From assembly GCA_018398765.1 (NCBI GenBank), contig JAHBMJ010004954.1, forward strand, positions 28,138 through 48,137: 20,000 bases of DNA. Direction: 5' to 3'. The DNA is from Chromera velia (lineage: Eukaryota; Sar; Chromeraceae). Positions 1 through 8,332 of this stretch are shown one piece after another (positions within the stretch are counted from its first letter, which is position 1; the number at the start of each line of letters is the position of its first letter). The position numbers and the translations under genes are program-made. Below the pieces are notes generated by a model. The model saw nothing but the letters and a program-made list of their open reading frames with translations. It did no database searches and was not told where the DNA came from.

Positions 1-31
<31 letters not shown>

Positions 32-85
32 GTCTGTCTGTCTCTCTGTCTGTCTGTCTGTATGTATGTATGTATGTATGTATGT
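1..85. repeat. TCTG/TATG tetranucleotide microsatellite
   Basis: The window opens inside a TCTG tetranucleotide array with a few TCTC interruptions. It switches at about position 60 to a clean TATG array that ends at 85. The left boundary lies outside the window. It has no coding potential beyond low-complexity translation. Confidence 0.97.
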
Positions 86-1624
86 CAAGGAGAGACAGGG
101 GCAGAATGATGGGACACTGTCTCTGCACAACAAAAGAAAATGCATCGCTGCGTTTATGAATGATCCAACAACTCCTCAGTCAATTCATAGACAGCGGCTG
201 CACAGTCTGAGGGTGAGTGCATAAAGAAGCAGAGGCTGTCAACGTGTAAGGTGGGCATGATACAGAAAAGACTGTCGAGAGAGTAGCGGGATGGCTCTAT
301 TCATGCAGAGACATCGGGTGGTTGAGCTTCGGCAGAGAAATGCGCTCTCTTACATAGTTGTGCGAGTGTCCGTGCGTGAAAGTGTGTGTGTGAAAATGAG
401 TACGTGAATGATGGGTGACTCTTTTTTCTTTACACTCAATGAATCAATCAATCAATCAATCATGGCCCAATGCAGGCTGCGAGGGCCCTTGTGGTGGAGT
501 CTGCCGGCGCCACATCAGGGCACAGAAGTGCGAAGGGGAGAGCTGGAAGAAGTCAGTCAATGAGGGAGGGAGTGACTGAGTGTAGAAGTAGTGACGGGTA
601 GACTGAACGACAGCCCATGCAGCCCCCCGATTCCCATTTGTTTTTCTTCTCTGTGTTGTATTCATTTTCTTGTCTCTCCTCTTATATTCTCTCCTCTTTT
701 CACAGCTTTTATCCCCTATTCTTGCACTGTAGTGTCAAAAACGGTGGTGCCGTCTCTGGAGGATCTTTGGACCAGACCCATGAAAAGAAAGCCATTTTTG
801 ACAGCGTACTTGTTCAATTCCCTTTACTTTTGTCTGCAGGCCCACGGATGATCAACGGCTCTCCTGCGAGCTCTGCTGCGTACAGCCGATCGGGGGGGCG
901 CCACACTTCCTCTCGGGGCAATTGAATTCATCAACCGACATGCACTTCGAATTAATTCGTTTATACTTGCTTGAACTCTTCAATCGGGACTCTGGGGTTA
1001 CTTCATTTAGACAGCCACGACTTTGACGAAGCACTGCACAGCACGGGACCAGATGGTTAATTCGGGAGGGAGGTGCATCGTATTCGACTCAAAAGCATTG
1101 AAGCCACTTCGATGGCAAACAGGAGAATGCAATCAGGGTCGAGCGGGGCATAAAAGAATGGAAATTCATACAAGGCGTCAACGGTGGATGAAGCATAAGG
1201 CCGGGCGATTAAATTTTGACAGGAGGGGGGTACGTGTTTCTTTGATTCTGGCGGTTGGCTGGGGCCTTGGGGCATAGACAATGGGCCTTGCAGGGCTTTA
1301 GCTTCGGTCCGAACCAATTCAGTGATCTTAGAATTAGGAGTGATCGGACTTACCGCAGGCGCTGCATCTTACTTTGTCTTAATTCTACCTGTAATTTCTC
1401 CTTTATGAGTGGACTTGTCAACGCCTGAAGACTTGCTGCTGTTGTAACTTGGTTAAACGTACCTTTGAAGATTCCTAAGAAGATTCAAGTTCATGATATA
1501 TGATTCAATATAGAAAATTCATCATACCAGTAAAAATGATGGCGTAGATGATAACTCTCAATTTTTTGGGCCCCCCATTGCATCAATAAATAGAAGAAAA
1601 AAAACTTGCTAATCTTTAAAAAAA

Positions 1625-1627
<3 letters not shown>
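86..1627. other. Non-genic stretch, no supported gene
   Basis: I see no reading frame here with convincing coding character. A short AATC array sits at about 437-462. A pyrimidine-rich run (about 630-720) is followed by acceptor-like CAG sites near 704 and 840. The exon that would start at 840 reads only about 28 residues to a stop and matches nothing I know. On the minus strand a frame at 1057-1317 stays open for 86 codons, but it is unbiased and unrecognised. Old transposon debris is possible and not demonstrable. Confidence 0.5.
437..462. repeat. AATC tetranucleotide repeat
   Basis: About six perfect copies of the AATC/ATCA unit lie between a T-rich run and ATGG. Confidence 0.9.

Positions 1628-1665
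<38 letters not shown>
1627..1665. repeat. CA dinucleotide microsatellite
   Basis: An uninterrupted CA run of about 18 units, flanked by poly-A on the left and TATATG on the right. It borders the AT-rich fold-back element that follows. Confidence 0.97.
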
Positions 1666-1669
<4 letters not shown>

Positions 1670-1691
1670 GTTTTTTATGTAAAAACCCCTG

Positions 1692-2060
1692 CAAGTGTAA
1701 CCTATAGGCCTTGTACTATAAAATTCTTTTTAAAATTTTTTTTTTAGAATTTTACAAAACTATAAAGCACTTCAATCTGTTGATTTCAGTCTTCAAAGGT
1801 CATTGATATAAAGAAAGAGAATGTGTTATGAAAAATGTTTTTAGAATATACTGGAGAATATATTTTTTTAAAAAAACACATATGTATATATGCTCCAATC
1901 TAAACTCCATTTCATTTTTTTTTGTAAGTTGTTTATTGAATATTTCTATATTGATTTGGCCTAAGATTCGGTTCTAAAATTCTAAAATTAATTTTTAAAA
2001 AAATGATGCCCTTAATTTTTTTAAAAAGAATTTTATACTGTAGGGCCTAGAGTGTAATAC
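1692..2060. mobile_element. AT-rich fold-back / MITE-like element
   Basis: A 19-nt block at 1717-1735 is perfectly inverted at 2019-2037. The similarity continues outward on both sides with small gaps: GTGTAA...CTATAGGCC on the left and, inverted, TTACACT...CTAGGCCC on the right. Inward it continues with T-runs followed by AGAATTTTA. The interior is AT-rich and has no reading frame. The size (about 0.37 kb), lack of coding capacity and inverted ends fit a miniature inverted-repeat element. I could not identify a target-site duplication. Because the region is A/T-rich, part of the similarity could be low-complexity convergence. The element lies just downstream of the coiled-coil exon on that gene's strand, so it is probably intronic or intergenic to it. 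Confidence 0.45.
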
Positions 2061-2090
2061 TTCGGTACCATTTAAAAAAGAGCTGTTTAC

Positions 2091-2565
2091 CCTGTCATAT
2101 GCTATCACATGGAGGCTGAAAACTGCTCGTCTGATGGCCACGAGTCTCATTCGAGCTTCCACCCCCACCTCCTTAGTGGTAAGCTGCTCAAGAGCGCAAG
2201 CGAGAATCTGCTTTCCATGCCCAAGTCGCTCTTTGAGAGCTTCCTCGGCTCTTTTCGACTCCCTGAGAGTGTCTCTCGTCGCAATTCTGACTCTCTCAAA
2301 CATCTGCGTCACCATTTCCTCCTTCTCCTTCGTGCACTTCTGTTCTTTTTGTTTTATATCCTCTTCCATGTTTCTTTTCTTCTTCCTCAAACCCTGTTCC
2401 ACTCTCTGGTGCCTCCCACTTGACTCTCTGTGCTTTCGCTGTGCACTTTCCAGCTCTGCATCCTTTTCCTTCAAGGCCTTTGCCTCATCGGCCAGAAGCT
2501 TCTCAAGGTGCTGCACTCTCTCGTCGGCCGTATCAGTGTGCTCGTCTAACTGCTCGTTCTTGGGT
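2091..2565 (-). CDS. Single exon of a coiled-coil protein, gene otherwise unresolved
   Basis: On the minus strand one frame reads about 158 residues of strongly charged Glu/Lys/Arg/Gln-rich sequence with regular leucines. It starts near EQLDEHTDTADERVQHLEKL and runs through several 'EEAL', 'KQKEQK' and 'KEKEEM' type segments. This is what a long coiled coil looks like. It is bounded by an acceptor-like ACAG (2566-2569 read in reverse) and a donor-like AGG|GTAAAC (intron beginning at 2090 and going down). I therefore read it as an internal exon. Beyond the donor the frame turns into AT-rich, non-coding-like sequence. No neighbouring exons are identified with confidence. The pyrimidine-rich minus strand at about 3000-3430 could be upstream intron. 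Family unknown: it could be a structural, golgin-like or myosin-tail-like protein, or a gene fragment. Confidence 0.5.
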
Positions 2566-3588
2566 CTGTATCCAGGAGAGAAGGATTATGTGTTCAAACA
2601 AACGTTCAAACTTGCATGTGATATGTGTATGGGAAGTGTTCTGATGTCAGACAGCAGCATTTCAACATGCTGTCAGGCTTTTCATATGTGTGCATGCAGT
2701 CAAAGATGTGCACAGCAATCAAGCAATGCAGTGAAAAGCTAACATCCAGAGCGTGCATCTTGAACGAGGCTGTGTGCGGCTGTCTAATTTGGAAGAAAGG
2801 AAAGGCTTGCCGGTATTGGCATGAAGAGGAAAAAATTAACACCTTGGATATACAAACAGTCGATCTTACGTTTCCTTCGACGAAGTTCAACCTCTTTGAG
2901 TCAGAGAGGCTTGTGGGGGGGGGGCGCGGGCGCAAAAGTTAAAAGGGGGGTGTCTTAGTTGCCTCCTTCCCCAATCTGCAAACAAAACAAAGATTAAGGG
3001 GGAGAGAAGAGAGCAGTGATGAATGGTAGAGGCCTGGAGAGAAGAGAAGGGGCAACAGAAAGAAAGAGGGAGAGAGAGGGAGCGAATGACTGCGAACTGA
3101 GAGGGGAGTGAGAGAAGATTCTGAAGTAAGAGGGAGTAAGATGGATGTAGGATGGGCGGGTGCACAGCTGCTGGAAGAAAGAGAAAGAGGTGAAAGAAAG
3201 ACGAAAAGAGACAGAGCGAGACGGATCCAAAGGAATAAGAAAAGTGGTGGCAGCAGGAGCTTTGCGTTTTGTATAACAACAATAGCCCGCGAACGCTGTA
3301 TAAAACAAATGTAAGACAACCACAAAAGAGATGGGGGAAAGAAGATGAGTGCATATATAGTGTGTAAAGCAAGAATAGAAGAACGATTGGCAACGAGATG
3401 GAAAAACAGAAAGATTGAGCAAGCTTCAAAGGGCCCGGATGCGTGCGTTGATGCGCCTCCTGCTGAGCGCAGTGAAGATGAAGGGAGAGATGAATGCATG
3501 TATGAGATCTGTATTCTAAAGGGATCGATCAGGTGCTGGTCGCGATCCTTGACTTACGTTTCAGAATCTGTGCAACAACAGTCAACTA
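2566..3588. other. Non-genic or intronic stretch, purine-rich plus strand
   Basis: No supported exon. Positions 3000-3250 are strongly GA-rich on the plus strand, that is pyrimidine-rich on the minus strand, and end in a minus-strand TTTGCAG at about 2980. This resembles the pyrimidine-rich introns seen in the gene at 15186-20000 and would suit an intron of the minus-strand coiled-coil gene. The open frames on the minus strand are Ser/Leu/Phe-rich artefacts of that composition. Confidence 0.4.
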
Positions 3589-4269
3589 TCAGGTGACGAT
3601 CGATTGATCTTGATTCTTTTGCTGGGTGGCGACGGCATACGTATCTTCTTGGTCTGGCTCCTGTGTGAGACTTATTGCATCGTTCTAGTACTCTTCTGTA
3701 TGCATCAGATCGACGTCAACCAGATTCACTGGCTTTCCTCATGTCTAGAAGTGGACGTGTTTGGCAAATCTCACTGCCTGAGAAAGTGCTTTCATGGTTT
3801 AGTCTCGAGGAACATTTCCGCTCTGCTTCCAGTGGTCCCATTTTTCCTGTTCGACGGCCGCCCCGTATTCCCACTCAGTTGATGTTGCTGTAGTGATCGA
3901 AAGTCCCTTCAAGTTGTGTGCCTCATTCCATTTGTGGTCGAAAGAATAGAACATCTTCGATCCGAATCTTCTTTTCACCGAAGTTTCTCTCAACACAGAA
4001 AGCCAGATCGGGTCTCCGCGTCCTATCTCAAGTATTTTGAAGGCATTCCCTCGGCTTCTGCACATTCTTTCAGGGTCTTCAAGACTGACTTCATATCGAC
4101 AGTGTCGACGTTTCTCTGTCTACATGACTTTGTGGAGTCCTACCCTGTGGTGCCCGGCCCGCCCTCTGGACCTTCGCATGCGCTGCATGTATCTGAATGA
4201 GCCCGCGTGCCAACACCATGCAGGCTCCGCTGCCACGTTTTGCTTCGTATATGTCGCGCGCGTCGATCA
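3589..4269 (-). mobile_element. Decayed copia-type retrotransposon, RNase H end
   Basis: One minus-strand frame carries residues in the order expected for the last part of a Ty1/copia polyprotein. First comes 'AGSFRYMQRMRR' (about 4185-4220), in the place of the 'GSLmYla..tRPD' block before RNase H. Next is a segment ending in 'ITTATSTEWEYGAA' (about 3855-3900), in the place of the 'valSStEaEY.A' block, followed by Lys-Trp/Trp residues. Then comes 'RFAKHVHF' (about 3750-3775), in the place of 'tKHidi', and finally 'VDVDLMHTEEY' (about 3690-3720), in the place of the closing 'T.e..AD.lTK' block. The frame is maintained but interrupted by stops at 4267-4269, 4120-4122, 3799-3801, 3745-3747, 3739-3741 and 3685-3687, so the copy is dead. 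No LTR, integrase or reverse-transcriptase core is recognised nearby. The match is from memory of family motifs; each block alone is weak, and the order is what persuades me. Confidence 0.5.
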
Positions 4270-5000
4270 AAATTGTTGAAGTCGATCGAGTCTGACCTTC
4301 GTATTCAAGCAACATGTCACTCGAGCAACGGATAGCATCGTTTGAGTCTGATGTCTGTTTATCATAGAATTTGATCGAGAGTCTGAGAGAGAGGAACAGA
4401 AAGAGGACTGAGCAGAAGCTATGCATGATAGAATGAACCCAGCTGATTGGAATCCCACTGGGAGATCGCGTTAACGCTTAAATTGATACAGAGCCAAACC
4501 TCCTGTAAAGTGTTGCTCACGTTCCTTCTTCAGACCTTCCCTAGGTTCTTGTCCTCGCTTTACCTTCTGTCTGGACGCCATAGGGCGGCTGAACAGGAAA
4601 GACAAAGCAACTTACAAATTGCCAGCCCCGTGAAAGACAACTGGCAGTGCTCTCTAGTTTCCCCGGGTCAACATCAACTGCTCCATCTCCTTTCATGGTC
4701 GACGGGTTTCTCCAAGCTGCCTTCCCAGGTTTTTCGCTTCCCAAAATGAATGAAAGTCCACTTCTTTTCTTGTGCTTCGGAATCCTCTACCCCGGCAACA
4801 ATGTGACACTGTTTGTCTCCTTCCATGTAACCTTGATTCTCTCTGCAAATTCATTTAAGAAAAAGAAGTAAGTGGAGTGCTAGAGGAGCAGGCAGGAGGT
4901 CGGCGGAAAAGAGATCATATGAGAAGACCTGCATGCCCATCAAATAGAGAGAGAACGGCACTGTCACTGACAAAGGAAATTAGAGACCGAGACAGAAATA
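4270..5000. other. Non-genic stretch
   Basis: The copia relic's minus-strand frame stays open to 4458, but I do not recognise motifs there. It could be more of the same element. From 4460 to 5000 no frame shows convincing coding bias or splice-bounded exons. Confidence 0.4.
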
Positions 5001-5001
5001 A

Positions 5002-5056
<55 letters not shown>

Positions 5057-5068
5057 CATACACACACA

Positions 5069-5106
<38 letters not shown>
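5001..5106. repeat. Compound CT then CA microsatellite
   Basis: A CT run (5001-5053, with TTTC interruptions) is followed after CATACATA by a CA run to 5106. The pyrimidine-dinucleotide to mixed-dinucleotide order resembles the compound CT/GT repeats in introns of the gene at 15186-20000. Confidence 0.96.
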
Positions 5107-5108
<2 letters not shown>

Positions 5109-5527
5109 GAGTCCTGACCGTATTGGTTAGGACGGCTGGCTTATTGACAATGCTTGACATGAAGAGCAAAAAAGGGGATCCCAAACCGCGCGACCACGGT
5201 CGGAGGAACAGATGACATTGTTCTCAGTCAGGAGCGAAGAGCGAGCAAGCGAGCGAGAGAGAGAAAGAGAAAGAGAGAGTAATCAAGCCATCAAGCATGT
5301 ATAGAGAGCAAGAGAATAGCTGAGACAGACAGTGGGCGGCAACATAGTGATACACTATGATATGCAATTTTACACTAAGTTAGGGGATTGAGGAGGGGGT
5401 TGGAAAGGAGCCATGCATGCATAAAACCATTACAGACCATTTTCCAAGGGTAGCGAAAATCTCAAATGAATAGCGTGGCCATTTTTGCATGCACGATCAT
5501 ACCAAAGCACCCACAGTATGTGGTATG
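5107..5527. other. Non-genic stretch
   Basis: No supported gene. A GCGAGCGAGA/GAAAGA purine-rich run lies at about 5236-5280. ATGCATGCAT and GCATGC hexamers occur near 5413-5420 and 5487-5492. Confidence 0.5.
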
Positions 5528-5571
5528 GTCTCTTTTTCTTTTTATTTTTTTTTTCTTTCTCTCTCTCTCTT

Positions 5572-5620
<49 letters not shown>

Positions 5621-5793
5621 TTTCCCCTTTCTTTCTCCCTTCCTTCCTTCTTTCTTTCCTTCCTTCCTTCCTTCCTGCGTTCCTTCCTTCCTTCCTTCCT
5701 TCCTTTCTTTCTCTTCCTCTCTCTCTTCCTTCCTCCCTTTCTTCCTTCCTTTCTTTCTCTTCCTCTCTCTCTTCCTTCCCCCCTTTCTTCCCT
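5528..5793. repeat. Pyrimidine-only tract of CT, TTCC and TTTC repeats
   Basis: About 265 nt is almost purely C/T on the plus strand: CT runs, then TTCC tetramers, then two longer near-copies of a CTTTCTTCCTTCC-type block joined by TCTCTTCCTCTCTC. Long homopyrimidine tracts like this can form triplex DNA. All open frames here, in three frames on both strands, are artefacts of the composition. Confidence 0.96.
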
Positions 5794-6871
5794 GTGTATA
5801 ACAAGATCCTTAGTACCCCCTCGTCTTATTCAAAATTTTAAAAATGAACAGAATGTCATTATGTTATGTACTATGCAGAACAGAAAGGGAAGGAAAACCT
5901 CGAGACCGGAGGCTGGCCCTAAGATATCAGTATGACACGACTAAGTCTTGTTTCCCTTTTGAGTGAAACGAGTTGTCTCGGATGACTTCGTTACGGTAGA
6001 GCAGAAAAAGTGCATGCATGCTTTTGTAGATAGTGACAGGACACTTTTTATATCCACATATGCCCCACATGCCCGCATCACCCACTTAGTAATACCTGCT
6101 TTTCAGTAGTTAAATGAAGAGATCGCCCAGAGAAAGGAGGACAGATCCGTTGGTCGAACCATTTGGTTCACAAAGGCTACTTGCAGTTCCGCCGCCTTCG
6201 GAAGTCTCGGCAGTGACTGACTAGTCTTTACCGCTTTGCGCATGTCCGTCTACTTTCCCCATCCCTTTCCGCTTCTCTTTATGGGGGCAACCAAGGTAAA
6301 CAGCTCATCACAACGAAGTTATTCCAAAAAGTCGAGAGGTCAACCGGGCGATAACTGTACGCAAACATATGCAAGCGGGGAGGGATGGGAGAGAAAGGAG
6401 GTTCAGATCACATTGTGAACAACATTAGGGAGGACATGAACAGGCTGGCACAGAAAAAAAAAGTGCAGGCCAGAGTCAATTCTGATTAATCGAAGCAGAA
6501 ATACGTCCTGCGAAAAGGGAACTCACGGGTAGGACCGTTTGTTTCCTCCAGATTCCTGCTGCTGTCAAGAAAAGCATAGACTGACCTATTCAATTCGATC
6601 GCGAGTTGGGACATACATCTTTCTTCGGCCGAGAGCGCGTGTATACACCCAATAGGCAATCTGTACTATTGATCTACAAACGTATGGAGGGTTTACAAGA
6701 CTATGGAAAATTTGGACACGTCCCCGTATAAACATTCTTAGGTAATGATCTCGTAGATAGAAGAAGAAGCTGAGTAATAGAGCGTTTATTGATTGAACAC
6801 ACAGGCCGGCATCTGAGACCTAGGAAGTGTTGCAGCTTAATATGGCCCCGCAGAAAGCGGAGCGGGGGGCA
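5794..6871. other. Non-genic stretch
   Basis: No supported gene. A small open stretch starting at 6241 reads through to GTAAAC at about 6297 and could be a chance exon. Overlapping GCATGC hexamers occur at 6012-6021. Confidence 0.45.
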
Positions 6872-7110
6872 CTTATTATTATTACGGACAATGAGGATGA
6901 GATTATCATAATTCCGTCTGCAAAAGTCTGTGCGCAAAAGCCGTGTACAAAAGTTTTTTGCTGTTCCGCGACAAAATCCGTGCACGCGGAATAGCAAATT
7001 CCTGTAAGCGGATTTCCACGTGTAAAAGTTATCCGCGTGCAAAGATTTACATACGGATTTTTGTTCTTGATGCACCGTATGCAAAAGCTGCCATCCGTCT
7101 GCATAAGTTG
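6872..7110 (+). repeat. Left inverted arm of the fold-back element
   Basis: Read on the minus strand this arm contains CTTATGCAGACGG, CTTTTGCATACGG, CTTTGCACGCGG, CTTTTACACGTGG, CTTTTGTACACGG, CTTTTGCGCACAG and CTTTTGCAGACGG. These are variants of one module at irregular spacing. The last three are immediately adjacent. Confidence 0.65.
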
Positions 7111-7786
7111 TTGACTGTGTAACAAAAGGATGAATGAGTGGCCTTTCTTCAGATGGTCGGTGTAGGTAGGTGGCCTTGCCTTTGTTCAGAGGTGTCTTTA
7201 TTTATTTTCGCGTGTATTGACGGGAGTAACTGTTGCTCGGTCGGCAATGGAGATGGGCTGTGATGATAGGGAAGCGATAAGCCCAGAAAGAGAAGATTGA
7301 AGAGCAGAGGGTCAAACGTATTCTCAGCTGAAAGAAGTTTGCAAGCGGCGTGCATTACTGTGTAACAAGCGAGTTGCTGTGGATTTGACGGTGCACGTCG
7401 AGAAGACCGCACATCGGTGGAGAGTGTAGTACGACCAAGGCCGGAGTTCTGATTACGTCTTCAAGGGTATGGCCAAGAAGCTTCAGACCACAGATGTACA
7501 ATACTTTGAGCAGTATTAAATGTCCTTAAGCAAAGCCACCTGCTATATGTTGACAGCGTCGCGAGGCTAGTTAGCAAAAAAAAGTTAGCTAAAGCTAGAC
7601 TACTTGTTCGAAGAGACGTCCAGGGAAATGAAATTTCGTCTTCTCAAAATCTCAGGTTCCCAATCGCCTGAACTTCTGGAACAACTCCCATATCAATGAA
7701 AAGCCGAAGCACTTACAGCGATTCCTACCAGAGAAATTGCATGAGCGCAGAACATGTCCGGAGATAAAGATTGACGAATGGAAACA

Positions 7787-8018
7787 AACATTTGCAGGCG
7801 GCCGCTTTCCGTAAACTTTTGTTCATGGCATCAACAACATTTGTATGCAGAAATGCCGCACGCATCTCGACTTTTACATGTGGAATCACACAACATTTGT
7901 GCGCGGAATCTCACATTCGTGCAGACAGATTTTGGGCCAAAACTTTTGTACACGGCTTTTGCGCACAGACTTTTGCAGACGGAAGTATCTCATCCTCATT
8001 GTCCGTGATAATAATCAA
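7787..8018 (-). repeat. Right inverted arm of the fold-back element
   Basis: On the plus strand the arm carries CATTTGCAGGCGG, CTTTTGTTCATGG, CATTTGTATGCAG, CTTTTACATGTGG, CATTTGTGCGCGG, CATTCGTGCAGAC and then the adjacent trio CTTTTGTACACGG / CTTTTGCGCACAG / CTTTTGCAGACGG. The trio is identical to that of the left arm. Confidence 0.65.
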
Positions 8019-8332
8019 TCGCCTCGTTTCCGTATATATACAAAAATTAAAGGCCCCGGAAAGATCCGCTCCGAATTGCATGGCTCAGAAAAGCGTGTCA
8101 AAACTACGTGGACGACCGTCGGAGAGACAACGGACTTTCGACTGTCATCTTTTGACTCGCCAGCGCGGTCACAGAAGAGCCATCTGCAAAAGAATCCTGT
8201 GCATCTTCTCTTTTTTGGCTGGAGCGGTTCCTTCTGCTACTTCATTGGAATACCGATAGAACACGGTATAGGGATTACAAACCAATGTCCTTGCTGAGGC
8301 TTCCTTCTGTCTTGCCTTGATCGAACGCGAAG
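8019..8332. other. Upstream region of the broken gene at 8333
   Basis: No coding feature is supported. A TATA-like GTATATATAC lies at 8032-8042, about 290 nt upstream of the ATG at 8333. It is only a candidate promoter element, and the distance is too great for the start codon unless the 5' leader is long. Confidence 0.3.

Larger units (their letters stand above)
6872..8018. mobile_element. Fold-back-like element with long modular inverted arms
   Basis: Two arms of about 230-240 nt are inverted relative to one another and enclose about 675 nt with no recognisable coding sequence. The outer part includes a 46-nt perfect inverted match (6912-6957 against 7939-7984). Outside it the arms still match in CTCATCCTCATTGTCCGT followed by ATAATAAT. 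Inside it they match imperfectly, for example in GCATCAA.AACA and ACTTTTACA.GTGGAA blocks. The arms consist of loosely repeated 13-14-nt modules of the type CTTTTGYRYACGG. Long modular inverted ends are characteristic of Foldback-type elements. I see no transposase and no clear target-site duplication. The left arm carries about 8 nt extra (TTATCATA-like) that the right arm lacks. Confidence 0.6.

Noticed and set aside
591-925. Overlapping plus-strand frames near a pyrimidine-rich run and CAG sites
   Set aside because: They are short, composition-driven (Phe/Leu/Ser), and no exon chain can be built from them.
1337-1371. Minus-strand CSACGKSDH, resembling the start of a CCHC zinc knuckle of a retroelement
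   Set aside because: The final Cys is missing and stops follow immediately. No supporting gag or protease motif was found nearby, so it is likely chance.
5430-5935. Frames rich in Ser/Leu/Phe or in Arg/Glu/Lys across the pyrimidine tract
   Set aside because: They are translations of microsatellite DNA with all frames open.
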